Positions 1-8,002 of a stretch of 16,345 nt of DNA are shown here, in pieces. The translations under genes were made by a program, and so were the position numbers. Origin of the DNA: Rhodospirillaceae bacterium (GTDB taxonomy: Bacteria; Pseudomonadota; Alphaproteobacteria; Rhodospirillales; Rhodospirillaceae); NCBI GenBank assembly GCA_002691085.1, contig NZGX01000076.1:5301-21645 (forward strand). Reading direction: 5' to 3'. Every line of letters begins with the position of its first letter. The stretch's first letter is position 1. The notes under the pieces were generated by a model. That model ran no database searches and was not told the origin of the DNA. It saw only the letters and a list, made by a program, of their open reading frames with translations.

Positions 1-72
1 GTTGCTGACGAGCCAGGAAGAGTATCAAGTGTGTTCAAATCAATTATGCGTCGTGAAGTTGACGTAACATAG
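1..72 (+). CDS. fliF: FliF flagellar MS-ring protein, C-terminal end only (partial)
   Basis: The window opens inside a reading frame of 23 codons ending in TAG at 70-72. The short tail (…DEPGRVSSVFKSIMRREVDVT) lies 11 bp before fliG. In known systems the extreme C terminus of FliF is a short helix that binds the N-terminal domain of FliG and fixes the rotor to the MS ring; the 'P.RV..V.K' pattern resembles that helix. Identification rests mainly on position, since fliF almost always precedes fliG, with weak support from the sequence. The 5' part lies outside the window. Confidence 0.75.
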   Translation, partial: VADEPGRVSSVFKSIMRREVDVT

Positions 73-83
73 GGGTAGGAAAA

Positions 84-1130
84 ATGGCACAAGAAGAATT
101 AGCAGCAGAAGTAGAATCAGATACATCCAAGCTAGAACTTTTATCTGGTACCCAAAAGTGTGCAATCTTAATGCTTTTGCTCGGTGAAGACGAAGCATCA
201 GAGGTACTTAAGAGTCTTTCTCCAAGAGAGGTCCAGCATTTAGGGAATGCAATGTTCTCTGTTCAAGATGTTGATCAAGATACAGTTAATTTAGTACTTG
301 ATGAATTTCTGGCAATTATAAAAGCACAAACAAGTATTGGTCTTGGGGCATCAAATTATATTAGAAATGTTTTAACTAAGGCCCTGGGAGACTCAAAAGC
401 AGAATCAGTTTTATCAAGAATTACTCCATCAGAATCAAGAAAGGGCATGGATATACTTCAGTGGATGGATGCTCGATCAATTGCTGAAATGGTCATGGAA
501 GAACATCCTCAGATTATTGCATTAGTTTTATCATATCTTGATTATGCAGTTGCAGCAGATGTTTTAACTTTGCTTCCACTAGGGGTAAGGGCAAATATTG
601 TGCAAAGGATAGCAACATTGGAAACAGTGGCTCCAGAGGCGTTAGAAGAGTTAGAGAGAGTTATGAAGCAACAGTTCCAAGTAAATACATCCTTAGGTGC
701 TTCGCAAGTGGGTGGTGTTGTTGCGGCTGCGAGAATCATGAACTTCACTAAAACGGCAATGGAAGCTCAAATTATGAAAGATTTGACCAAGGCTGATAAG
801 AAACTTATGCAGTCAATCCAAGATAATATGTTTACATTTGATAATCTAATTATGGTTGATGATAAGAGCCTACAAACCCTTCTAAGGAGTATAGATCAGG
901 ACCTTCTGGTATTATCTATGAAGGGAGCAGACGATCAATTAAAAGATAAACTATTTGGTTGTATGTCCCAAAGAGCTGCTGCAAATATTCTTGACGAAAT
1001 GGATGCTTTAGGTCCTGTTAGACTTGCAGATGTTCAAACTGCACAAAAAGAAATTATTAACGTAGCAAGAAAATTATCAGATGCTGGTACTATTGTGCTT
1101 GCGGGTCGTGGTGGTGACGACTATGTCTAA
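84..1130 (+). CDS. fliG: FliG flagellar motor switch protein
   Basis: Rotor protein of the C-ring; it couples stator force to rotation and joins FliF to FliM. The 348 aa are close to the family norm. The N-terminal domain (about 20-110) is followed by a middle domain with the EHPQ motif at 140-143, which binds FliM, and a C-terminal domain with the MFTF hinge at 249-252. The torque helix is intact: K280, R297, D304, E305 and R313 line up at a constant offset of 16 with E. coli K264, R281, D288, D289 and R297, so only one acidic residue is a conservative D-to-E change. The protein ends in GGDDYV, as many FliG proteins end in EDxYV. The ATG follows a GGGGTAGGA stretch right after the fliF stop. 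The stop overlaps the fliH start by 8 bp. Confidence 0.98.
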   Translation: MAQEELAAEVESDTSKLELLSGTQKCAILMLLLGEDEASEVLKSLSPREVQHLGNAMFSVQDVDQDTVNLVLDEFLAIIKAQTSIGLGASNYIRNVLTKALGDSKAESVLSRITPSESRKGMDILQWMDARSIAEMVMEEHPQIIALVLSYLDYAVAADVLTLLPLGVRANIVQRIATLETVAPEALEELERVMKQQFQVNTSLGASQVGGVVAAARIMNFTKTAMEAQIMKDLTKADKKLMQSIQDNMFTFDNLIMVDDKSLQTLLRSIDQDLLVLSMKGADDQLKDKLFGCMSQRAAANILDEMDALGPVRLADVQTAQKEIINVARKLSDAGTIVLAGRGGDDYV

Positions 1131-1977
1131 ACAGAACCAAGATAAGGTTCCAATTTTAAATATTTCTGAGGCACTTCTAGCAAGATCAGACAAGGTTTTT
1201 AAACCAAATCATTCTGATGGTGCTAAAAAAGACAATGTTTTTACACTCACTGGTGTTCAAGGATTATTAGTCAATGAGGAAGAGCCACCTGCAATTGAGT
1301 CATTAAGTGATCTCGATGAAGATTTATCAAGTGATAAAGATAATGATCTCTCATTAGATGAAATAGATGAGAAGGTTGAGGAAGAAAAAACATCTGATGA
1401 TGACACCAATACGGAAAAATCCATTGAGGAAATGGAAGATGATGGCTTGGTTTGGGAGTCGGGCACTGAAATTGATGAGGGTGGAGTAGCTGAAGAAGCA
1501 GAGATTCAAACACTTACCGTTCCAGAAGACCAGCCTGAAAATAATAATGAGGGAGCAGAAGTTGAGTCCCAGATTGAAAAGATAAACATATTGGACAATC
1601 TAGTTTCTGAAATGGTACTTGGTTTTGAAAAAGTTGAAGATAAGCTTACAGAAGTAATAACAAGAAAAATTCTAGAGCTTACCAGCCAGGCAATTGGAGA
1701 AAAGATAGATGGTATGCCGGAAGTAATAAAGAATAAAATTGATAAGCTATGTTCAGAAGTTAAAAGTAACAATGAAAATATTAAAGTATTTTTATCCGAG
1801 GCAGATTATGAAATAGTTACAGAAAAGCTCAACTTGGCCCGCGAAAGTGTAAGTTTTGCAATTGATACAGAGCTTTCCAGGGGGGATGTTAAAGTAAGAA
1901 CAGAAAATTTAGAAATTGAAGACAATCTATCATCTAGATTAGAAAGTAATAATTCAATTGAACCTTCAGAGAATTAA
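1123..1977 (+). CDS. fliH: FliH-like flagellar export ATPase regulator (divergent, acidic)
   Basis: FliH binds and restrains the FliI ATPase and docks it at the C-ring. The product is 284 aa from ATG 1123, which overlaps fliG by 8 bp; an in-frame ATG at 1081 would bury 50 bp in fliG and is less likely. Residues about 50-160 are a very acidic, Ser/Asp/Glu-rich low-complexity stretch not typical of textbook FliH. The last 110 residues look like the FliH/HrpE C-terminal domain: a helical stretch, then 'IKVFLSEADYEIV' and, near the end, 'GDVKVRTENLEIEDNLSSRL', matching the family pattern of a Gly-rich turn, a V-T strand, E-I-D and a final L..RL. Position between fliG and fliI supports the call. 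The long acidic insert is the odd feature. Confidence 0.87.
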   Translation: MSKQNQDKVPILNISEALLARSDKVFKPNHSDGAKKDNVFTLTGVQGLLVNEEEPPAIESLSDLDEDLSSDKDNDLSLDEIDEKVEEEKTSDDDTNTEKSIEEMEDDGLVWESGTEIDEGGVAEEAEIQTLTVPEDQPENNNEGAEVESQIEKINILDNLVSEMVLGFEKVEDKLTEVITRKILELTSQAIGEKIDGMPEVIKNKIDKLCSEVKSNNENIKVFLSEADYEIVTEKLNLARESVSFAIDTELSRGDVKVRTENLEIEDNLSSRLESNNSIEPSEN

Positions 1978-1978
1978 A

Positions 1979-3304
1979 ATGTCAAAGGTTTTAAATAATG
2001 TAATTAAAAATCTAGAAACCTTAGAACTTAATTCTAACCCTCGTGTTTCTGGTTTTGTTCAAAAATATGATGGAACTATCGCTGAGGCTACCGCGTTTCC
2101 GGTAACAGTTGGAACTGTGTGTGATGTCATGACCGAAACGTTAAGCCTTGCAAAGGCTGAAGTAATTGGCTTTAGAGAAGGTAATACTCTATTAGCAATG
2201 CATCAACTATCTGCTCCAATTAAACCTGGGGCTAGGGTCTCTCCCTCAAAAGAAGGTCACAAATTTGGTGTTGGAGAGGAATACCTGGGAAGAGTTGTAA
2301 ATGCTTATGGACAGTCTTTGGATGATGGAAGCGTTATAAAAAATGATGAAAAATGGCCTTCAAGAGGTAAAGCTTCAAATCCATTACAAAGGTCTCAAAT
2401 AAATCAACCTTTAGATGTTGGAGTTAGGGCAATTAATGGACTTTTTACAATAGGCAGGGGGCAGAGAATGGGGATTATAGCTGGCTCAGGCGTGGGTAAG
2501 AGTACTTTATTGGGAATGATGGCAAAATATACAGATGCAGAGGTTGTTGTTGTTGGTCTTGTAGGGGAGCGTGCAAGGGAGGTTAGGTCTTTTGTTGAAG
2601 ATGTCATTCTACCAGAAACTAAAGAAAGAACAGTAATTGTTGCAGAACCAGCGGGTACAGCTCCATTATTAAGAATAAGAGCCGCATTAAGGGCAACTTC
2701 TATTGCAGAATATTATAGGGAAAAGGGGAAGCAAGTTTTGTTAATTATGGACTCTTTAACAAGGGTAGCTCATGCACAGAGAGAAATTGGCCTAGCTTTG
2801 GGTGAACAGGCAACAACAAAAGGTTACCCCCCATCTGTTATGGCATTAATTTCTCACTTGGTTGAAAGGACTGGGCCAGGTTCAAAAGATGAGGGCTCAA
2901 TAACCTCTTTTTATACCATTCTTGCTGATGGAGATGACGTAAACGATCCAGTTGTTGATAGTGCTAAGGCAATTTTAGATGGTCATATTGTGCTTTCAAG
3001 GCAATTAGCTGAGATGGGTGTTTACCCGTCTATTGATATTGCTTCTTCAATTAGCAGGGTAATGAATCAAATTGTTGATGAAACTCATATTAATGCTGCG
3101 GTTTCTTTTAAACGTGCCATGGCTATTTACATGGAAAATAGAGATTTAATTATGATGGGTGGATACAAACCTGGTACTGACAATGCTCTTGATAGATCAA
3201 TAGAAATCTTTCCAAAGCTTACGTCCTATCAGATACAAAATTCTAATCAGCCATCTACCTTTTCGGAGTCTAAGACAAATCTTATTCAAACATTTAGTGC
3301 ATAA
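1979..3304 (+). CDS. fliI: FliI flagellum-specific export ATPase
   Basis: Hexameric ATPase of the flagellar type III export apparatus, related to the F1 beta subunit; it works with FliH and FliJ at the cytoplasmic face of the gate. The 441-aa product has Walker A AGSGVGKST at 168-176, the catalytic GERAREV glutamate at 197, and Walker B LLIMD at 254-258, with the family stretches 'EPAGTAPLLR' and 'GSITSFYTILADGDD' also present. ATG 1979 sits 1 bp after the fliH stop. A TTG 21 bases upstream (1958) is in frame but would overlap fliH and add MNLQRIK; the ATG is preferred. The N-terminal beta-barrel region (about 20-90) is present. The C-terminal tail is Ser/Asn-rich and ordinary. Confidence 0.98.
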   Translation: MSKVLNNVIKNLETLELNSNPRVSGFVQKYDGTIAEATAFPVTVGTVCDVMTETLSLAKAEVIGFREGNTLLAMHQLSAPIKPGARVSPSKEGHKFGVGEEYLGRVVNAYGQSLDDGSVIKNDEKWPSRGKASNPLQRSQINQPLDVGVRAINGLFTIGRGQRMGIIAGSGVGKSTLLGMMAKYTDAEVVVVGLVGERAREVRSFVEDVILPETKERTVIVAEPAGTAPLLRIRAALRATSIAEYYREKGKQVLLIMDSLTRVAHAQREIGLALGEQATTKGYPPSVMALISHLVERTGPGSKDEGSITSFYTILADGDDVNDPVVDSAKAILDGHIVLSRQLAEMGVYPSIDIASSISRVMNQIVDETHINAAVSFKRAMAIYMENRDLIMMGGYKPGTDNALDRSIEIFPKLTSYQIQNSNQPSTFSESKTNLIQTFSA

Positions 3305-3307
3305 AAG

Positions 3308-3724
3308 ATGAAAAAGTTAAAAGCTCTTAATCTTCTAGAGAAGAAAAGAAAGATTGAATTTTTTAACATAATGGGTGACCTGAACTTACTTCATTCTGAG
3401 GTGGGGAAATTATCAGAAACAATTACAAAAATTGAGACCTTAATCGAAGAAGAAGAACAAAAAGAGAACAAAAGTGATATATCAGCAAGATATCTAAGAA
3501 ATTCTAGAAATATTAAACATAAACTTTATGAAAAGTTAAACTTATCTAAAAACAGATCTAAATTTATTGAAGAGCAAATTGAACAACAAAATAAAAACCT
3601 TGCAGAAGTAAAAATGAAATTAAATAAGCTTGAAAATAATATAAAAAAACAACAAAAAATTGAAGAAGAGAATAAACTTCGTTATTTAGAAGTTATTGAA
3701 AATAGACAAAATTTTAAAAAATAA
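3308..3724 (+). CDS. fliJ: FliJ-like flagellar export protein (coiled coil)
   Basis: A 138-aa, Lys/Glu/Asn-rich protein predicted to be almost wholly helical, with heptad-like spacing of Leu/Ile through most of its length. FliJ is a two-helix coiled coil in the centre of the FliI ring that helps unlock the export gate, and it is usually about 145 aa. Sequence conservation in FliJ is low, so the call depends on size, coiled-coil character and position 3 bp after fliI. No signal peptide or membrane segment is seen. It is the last gene before a 107-bp gap and a new promoter, so it probably ends the fliF…J transcription segment, although read-through is likely because no terminator hairpin is visible. 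Confidence 0.82.
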   Translation: MKKLKALNLLEKKRKIEFFNIMGDLNLLHSEVGKLSETITKIETLIEEEEQKENKSDISARYLRNSRNIKHKLYEKLNLSKNRSKFIEEQIEQQNKNLAEVKMKLNKLENNIKKQQKIEEENKLRYLEVIENRQNFKK

Positions 3725-3732
3725 ATAATAAT

Positions 3733-3748
3733 CGGCACAGAGATTGCA
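3733..3748 (+). promoter_or_regulatory. Sigma-54 (RpoN) type -24/-12 promoter upstream of fliK
   Basis: The sequence CGGCACAGAGATTGCA matches the sigma-54 consensus TGGCAC-N5-TTGCA at all positions but the first. The invariant GG (3734-3735) and GC (3746-3747) are separated by exactly 10 bases, as required. The start of transcription would fall near 3759, leaving a leader of about 73 nt before the fliK ATG at 3832. In polar-flagellate gammaproteobacteria, sigma-54 with FlrC/FleQ-type activators drives middle-class flagellar genes, so this promoter likely fires fliK and the genes through flhB. No activator site could be identified with certainty. Confidence 0.82.
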
Positions 3749-3759
3749 TAATAAACCTC

Positions 3760-3775
3760 AAATAGCCTGCTATTT
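3760..3775. repeat. Short inverted repeat at the predicted start of the fliK leader
   Basis: AAATAGC-CT-GCTATTT is a perfect 7-bp dyad with a 2-bp spacer. In RNA it would be a 6-bp stem with a CCUG loop. It begins about 1 base after the start site predicted from the -24/-12 promoter. It could be a 5' mRNA hairpin or a dyad bound by a regulator; the sequence does not tell which. It has no T-run immediately after it, so it is not a typical terminator for fliJ. Confidence 0.45.
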
Positions 3776-3831
3776 AGCCAATGTTATTGTCTATTATTCA
3801 GGTCTAGTTAGTTTTTTTTTAGAGGTTTGTA

Positions 3832-5745
3832 ATGAATTTAACTAGTCATTTGTTTTCTTTTCTATCTTCGACAAGCTCGTCAGCAAGTGGAGATGAGAAA
3901 AATATCATTGGGTCTTTAGACCAGAGTACTTCCGAAGATGCTTTTTTTGGTAAGCTTCTTGATGAACAAACTTCAGATTTTCAAAAACCTGAAACTAAAA
4001 CTTCTGAGGAAACTGATCTAATTTTTGAAGATAGCAATCTAAATAATAAAGAAAATTTTTCAGATAAATATGAAGAAATAAATTTAAATGAGTTCCTCGA
4101 TAACCTTGAATTGCAGGAAAATCTCTCGAATGGAGCTACTGTAATAGACGTATCCAGAGACATGAGCATTACCGATATTAACCTAAATGATAGCATTAAA
4201 AACTCATCTCTGGACCCTGGAAAAATAAATAATCTATTAATGACCTCCGCTGATAAAATAAAACCAGAAAATGAGAATAATTTAAATATATCCTTAGATA
4301 TTGAATATATAGCATTTGATGATATTCACGATAAACTTGATCTTAATACAAGAGAAAATACCAATCACATAAATCTACAAGATTTTTTAGAAAAAATTCC
4401 TGATAAAGTTACTTCTCAAAATGATAAAGTTACATTTCAAAATAGTGACTTAGCTAATATATTAAATTCAAAAGGAACGGCCGATGACTTACTTAAAGTA
4501 AATAAGGATCCTGCTCTAAATGAGGTTATTTTATTAAAACCATTAGATGATTTTATTAATGATAAAAATTTAAAATCTTTTGATGATTTTCTATCTAACG
4601 ATACAGCTAATTACCTTTCTATAGAAAATAAGGGTTTTGAGGGAAATTTAATTTTAAATGAGACAATAAAAAAGCATGAAAATAATTCTAGTAAGTTGAT
4701 AGTCGGCAAAAATATCTCAGATAAAAATTATAAAAATGAAATTGATATGTTGTCTAAATGGTCTAATTATCTTTCAAAAAATTCTAATTTAAATGATGAA
4801 ACTATTAAAATTCAAAAATCCAGCTTGGATATTAAGACACCAGGTAATATCAATGAAGATAAGATTGCGCTTAATACATTTTTATCCTTAAAGACAGACA
4901 TTAAAGGTTCAGGTAAGAAAAATCCTTTGACCAATTTTCCTTATTCAAGAGAGTTTGTTAAGGGGGCAAAATATAATAATGACTTAATGATTAAGACTTT
5001 AAGTGAAAATGATCTTAAATTTTCTAATCCACAGACATTTGTAAAAGACTTAAATATTGATCTGGAGAATTACGAAATTAAATCATCCAAAAAGGAAATT
5101 GAATTGTCTAAGATTAGTCTTCTTCAGCCAGCAAAGCACTTTAAAAATAATCTTAATCTAATCAGAGAATTAACTAGTTCTGAAATTAAATTCGTTTCTT
5201 TCAAAGAGGATGGCAACAGTCTATTTAAAGATAATAATATATCTACACCTTCTACAATTAGTGAAGTAAGGCAAAATACACAACTAGGCCAGCAATTGAC
5301 TCAAAATACTGATTTAACTTTTAATGCTTCAAAGGAACTTCAAACACATCTTCATAAACAGGTTATAAATCAGTTATGGAAAATTGGTCAGATTGGTCAA
5401 AGCCGTGCTATACTAGAGCTAGAGCCAAAGGAGTTGGGTAAAGTTTTGGTTACCTTAGAGATGAATAAAGGGCAAGATGGTATTAAAGTGATTCTGCAAA
5501 CAGAAACTCAACAGGCAGCTCAGGTATTGCAACAAGATGCATCAAAATTGCGTCAATTATATGCTAGCTTTGGTATAGATTTGCAAGATTTCCATGCTTC
5601 AAAAGATGCAGGTGGTGGCAACGGAAAATCGTATCATGATAAGGAAAAATCAAATGTTGATGACAAATTGGATACTAAAAGCATTAAGGTAAAGTCTGGA
5701 GTAAAAGAAAGAAATATTATTGGGAAATTAGATATACTTGCATAA
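3832..5745 (+). CDS. fliK: FliK flagellar hook-length control protein
   Basis: Secreted molecular ruler that sets hook length and, through FlhB, switches export from rod/hook to filament substrates. The product is 637 aa. Residues 1-500 are Asn/Asp/Lys/Ser-rich, low in hydrophobics, and look largely disordered, as is usual for FliK. Residues about 503-591 form the conserved C-terminal hook domain: 'ILELEPKELGKVLVTLEM' followed by 'GIKVILQTETQQAAQVLQQ', 'LRQLYASFGIDLQDFHA', the typical L-x-P-x-x-L-G-x-V core and L-R-x-x-x-x-x-x-G-I pattern. A Lys-rich tail of 46 aa follows. The ATG has an AGAGG ribosome site at 3821-3825 and is the first gene after the sigma-54 promoter. It is longer than E. 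coli FliK (about 400 aa). Confidence 0.95.
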   Translation: MNLTSHLFSFLSSTSSSASGDEKNIIGSLDQSTSEDAFFGKLLDEQTSDFQKPETKTSEETDLIFEDSNLNNKENFSDKYEEINLNEFLDNLELQENLSNGATVIDVSRDMSITDINLNDSIKNSSLDPGKINNLLMTSADKIKPENENNLNISLDIEYIAFDDIHDKLDLNTRENTNHINLQDFLEKIPDKVTSQNDKVTFQNSDLANILNSKGTADDLLKVNKDPALNEVILLKPLDDFINDKNLKSFDDFLSNDTANYLSIENKGFEGNLILNETIKKHENNSSKLIVGKNISDKNYKNEIDMLSKWSNYLSKNSNLNDETIKIQKSSLDIKTPGNINEDKIALNTFLSLKTDIKGSGKKNPLTNFPYSREFVKGAKYNNDLMIKTLSENDLKFSNPQTFVKDLNIDLENYEIKSSKKEIELSKISLLQPAKHFKNNLNLIRELTSSEIKFVSFKEDGNSLFKDNNISTPSTISEVRQNTQLGQQLTQNTDLTFNASKELQTHLHKQVINQLWKIGQIGQSRAILELEPKELGKVLVTLEMNKGQDGIKVILQTETQQAAQVLQQDASKLRQLYASFGIDLQDFHASKDAGGGNGKSYHDKEKSNVDDKLDTKSIKVKSGVKERNIIGKLDILA

Positions 5746-5769
5746 TTATATTCTATTGGAGAATTAGAT

Positions 5770-6342
5770 ATGGCTGAAGAAAATACCGAAGAAGAAGGAA
5801 AAAAATCAAATCTTATGCTTTATATAGGCATTGGTGTTGGTGGGGTAGTTTTACTAGCGGTTGGATTATTAGTTGGTTATCTTCTATTTGGCACACAGCC
5901 TGATCCATCTGAAGAGGTTACCGAGATTATTGAGGAGCAAAAAGCTGCTGAAGAACCTGCTGAGGGAGTAGAAGGAGAGGAAGAACTTGGCCCTAAGAGA
6001 ATGGAAGTTGAAGAGCCTCCTGAGTTTGAGACAACTTATTGGCCTTTTCCACAAGCCATAACAGTTAATTTGGCAAATAGCAGAAAATTTGCACAAATAC
6101 AAATGACAATTTCTACCCAATACGATAGTAAGGTAATAGAGAATATCGAAGCACATGTCCCTGCACTTCAATCAGTTGCAATTGCTGTAATTGCTGATTT
6201 TGAAGAATCTCAATTAAAGACACGAGATGGTAAGGATAAGTTAAGATATGCAATACGAGATGCTCTTAATGAGTCCCTTGTTGAGTTAACTAGGTTTGGT
6301 GGAATAGAACATATTCACTTTACCAACTTTATTATTCAATAG
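5770..6342 (+). CDS. fliL: FliL flagellar basal-body/stator-associated protein
   Basis: FliL is a single-pass inner-membrane protein whose periplasmic domain surrounds or touches the stator and stabilises it under load. The 190-aa product has a short acidic cytoplasmic N terminus (1-14), one Gly/Val/Leu-rich transmembrane helix at about 15-40, an acidic linker (about 45-75) and a periplasmic domain. The C terminus contains 'LKTRDGKDKLRYAIRDALN' and ends 'HIHFTNFIIQ', the family signature (T-x-x-G-K-x-x-L-R … V-Y-F-T-x-F-I-I-Q). GGAG at 5758-5761 lies 8 bases before the ATG. It lies 24 bp after fliK and just before fliM, the canonical place. Confidence 0.96.
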   Translation: MAEENTEEEGKKSNLMLYIGIGVGGVVLLAVGLLVGYLLFGTQPDPSEEVTEIIEEQKAAEEPAEGVEGEEELGPKRMEVEEPPEFETTYWPFPQAITVNLANSRKFAQIQMTISTQYDSKVIENIEAHVPALQSVAIAVIADFEESQLKTRDGKDKLRYAIRDALNESLVELTRFGGIEHIHFTNFIIQ

Positions 6343-6361
6343 AATTTATGGGTGACACAGA

Positions 6362-7348
6362 GTGACTGAGGATAGTAGAAAGTTATCTACAGATGAGGTT
6401 TCAGCCTTAATGGCAGGAATAGAGTCTGGGGAATTGGGTGAAGCAACCGGTATTGGGAAAGACCTTGATGTTAAGCCATTTAATCTTGGGGAAAATGATG
6501 CAACTTTTTTAGGCGATTTCTTTGCCTTGAGGATGGTTAATGAAAAATTATCAAGAGCTATTAGGCCAGTTTTTCAACCAATGCTTCATTATCTCCCCCG
6601 GATCAATGCTGATACCCCCAAAATAGTACAATATGAAAAATATACTGAACCCTTATCAAACTTTATGAGTTTAACAATTTTTAAAATAGAGGAACTTAAG
6701 GGTCCTATAATGTTATCAATGTCACCAGAGTTTGTCTCAATGCTTACAAACAGTTTCTATGGTGGTCAAATGTCGTCTAATGATAACGGTAGTAGTGAAT
6801 TTACACCAACTGAAGAAGGGCTTATTTCAATGATTGGTGATAGATTTTTAGATGCCTTAGTTGTTAGCTGGGCTGAATTAGAAGGTATTTCAAGTTCCCA
6901 AAGGTCGCATGAAACTAATCCAAAATTTGCTCCTTTTGTAGAGGGTGATGAGTTAGTTATGGTATGCAGGTTTACAGTACAAATACCTGATATGGATCCT
7001 GCTACAATTGATCTTGTCTATCCATTACAAACACTAAAGCCAATAGGGCCTAAACTCAGGGCTAGAATTAATGATTCAAGTGAGGGTAATGGTGACTGGA
7101 GTGTAAAACTTCAAAGGGCCGTTTATGAAATACCCCTTAGAGTTACAGCATTACTCTCCGAGCCAACTGTAAGCGTTGGAAAACTTACTAATTTGATGAA
7201 AGGGGATGTTTTAGTCCTTAATGTTGAAAATGAGTTACCAGTCCGTGTTGCTGACCAAACAATTTTTTCAGGAATTCTTGGTGAAATTAATGGCAATACA
7301 GCTGTTGATTTAAGAAAAATAGAAACCAAAGCTGTTACGATGAATTAG
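6362..7348 (+). CDS. fliM: FliM flagellar motor switch protein
   Basis: C-ring protein that receives CheY-P and passes the switching signal to FliG. The 328-aa product starts at GTG 6362: an in-frame TGA at 6353-6355 excludes any earlier start, and the nearby ATG at 6348 is in another frame and closes at once. GGTGA at 6351-6355 gives good spacing. The N terminus carries the CheY-binding motif 'LSTDEVSALMAGI' (residues 8-20; family LSQxEIDALL). The middle domain includes 'SFYGG' and 'FTPTEEGLISMIGDRFLDAL', and residues about 250-320 form the C-terminal SpoA-like domain that pairs with FliN. Intact CheY-binding and SpoA parts imply chemotactic control. Confidence 0.97.
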   Translation: MTEDSRKLSTDEVSALMAGIESGELGEATGIGKDLDVKPFNLGENDATFLGDFFALRMVNEKLSRAIRPVFQPMLHYLPRINADTPKIVQYEKYTEPLSNFMSLTIFKIEELKGPIMLSMSPEFVSMLTNSFYGGQMSSNDNGSSEFTPTEEGLISMIGDRFLDALVVSWAELEGISSSQRSHETNPKFAPFVEGDELVMVCRFTVQIPDMDPATIDLVYPLQTLKPIGPKLRARINDSSEGNGDWSVKLQRAVYEIPLRVTALLSEPTVSVGKLTNLMKGDVLVLNVENELPVRVADQTIFSGILGEINGNTAVDLRKIETKAVTMN

Positions 7349-7360
7349 GAGATTCTAAAA

Positions 7361-7699
7361 ATGTCCGAGGAAAATACTGAGCCAGACACTTCCCCCGCTT
7401 TAGAGAAAGTTGAAGATATTCAAAGCGCAGAAAAAAATATTACATCAACATTATCTTCTCTTGAGAATATTGATGTAAGTTTAAGTGTAGAGGTAGGTTC
7501 CACTCAATTAAAAATAAAAGATTTACTAACCTTAAATGAAGGATCAGTTCTTGAGCTTGATCGATTAGCTGGGGATCCACTTGATATTAAAGCTAATGGG
7601 ACTTTAATTGCTAGAGGCGAGGTTGTTATGGTTGGAGAACGCTTTGGAATTAGGTTTTCTTCAATAGTTGATCCAAGCGAAAGAGTTAAAGGTCTTTAA
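7361..7699 (+). CDS. fliN: FliN flagellar motor switch protein
   Basis: C-ring base protein that forms rings with FliM and docks FliH. The 112-aa product has an acidic, disordered N terminus (1-35) and one SpoA (surface presentation of antigens) domain at about 36-108: 'IDVSLSVEVGSTQLKIKDLL', 'LNEGSVLELDRLAGDPLDI', 'ANGTLIARGEVVMVGERFGIRF'. These are the standard FliN blocks (G-S-V-I-E-L-D-K…G-E-V-V-V-V). AGGAG at 7347-7351 precedes the ATG by 9 bases. It lies 12 bp after fliM. Confidence 0.97.
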   Translation: MSEENTEPDTSPALEKVEDIQSAEKNITSTLSSLENIDVSLSVEVGSTQLKIKDLLTLNEGSVLELDRLAGDPLDIKANGTLIARGEVVMVGERFGIRFSSIVDPSERVKGL

Positions 7700-7714
7700 A
7701 AAATAGAGGAAAAT

Positions 7715-7990
7715 GTGGTAGAGCCCTCAATCTGGAGCTATTTTTGGATTATATTTATAATCGGTTTGCTTATATTAGGCTTACTTGTAGTTAGAAAATT
7801 TGACTTTAAGATTAATTCATTTGTTGATGGTAAAAATATCAAACTAATGGAATACTCTAACCTTGGTGATGGAGTGAAAGCTCTTCTTTTAGAAACGCAT
7901 GGAGAATCTTATATGTGCGTAATTACACGAAATTCATGTTCAAATTTGATTAAGATAGAAAAAGAAAAAAAAGAAAATTTGGAGGGTTGA
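7715..7990 (+). CDS. fliO: FliO flagellar export gate assembly protein
   Basis: FliO helps assemble the FliP ring of the export gate and is not part of the mature core. The 91-aa product has one N-terminal transmembrane helix (about 5-25, Trp/Ile/Leu-rich) followed by a small cytoplasmic domain with the 'GDGVKALLLETHGESYMCVIT' type of block, which resembles the conserved L-G-x-x-x-x-L-L-V-x-V-G-x-x-x-L-L-L-G-V-T of FliO. Start GTG 7715 follows AGAGGA at 7705-7710; an overlapping ATG at 7713 runs into TAG after two codons. The family is poorly conserved, so position between fliN and fliP matters. Confidence 0.9.
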   Translation: MVEPSIWSYFWIIFIIGLLILGLLVVRKFDFKINSFVDGKNIKLMEYSNLGDGVKALLLETHGESYMCVITRNSCSNLIKIEKEKKENLEG

Positions 7991-8002
7991 AACTAGAATT
8001 TT

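Noticed and set aside
1081..1122. Upstream ATG at 1081 as the start of fliH
   Set aside because: It would overlap 50 bp of fliG; ATG 1123 with an 8-bp overlap fits the compact operon style.
1257..1772. Open frames on the - strand across fliH
   Set aside because: They are antisense shadows of the biased, acidic fliH codons, with Ser/Leu-rich translations and no ribosome site or recognisable domain.
5889..5905. TGGCAC inside fliL resembling a sigma-54 -24 element
   Set aside because: The dinucleotide 10 bases after GG is GA, not GC, and there is no TTGC block; it lies inside a coding region.
6348..6365. ATG at 6348 as the start of fliM
   Set aside because: It is in a different frame and meets TGA after five codons; GTG 6362 gives the expected CheY-binding N terminus.
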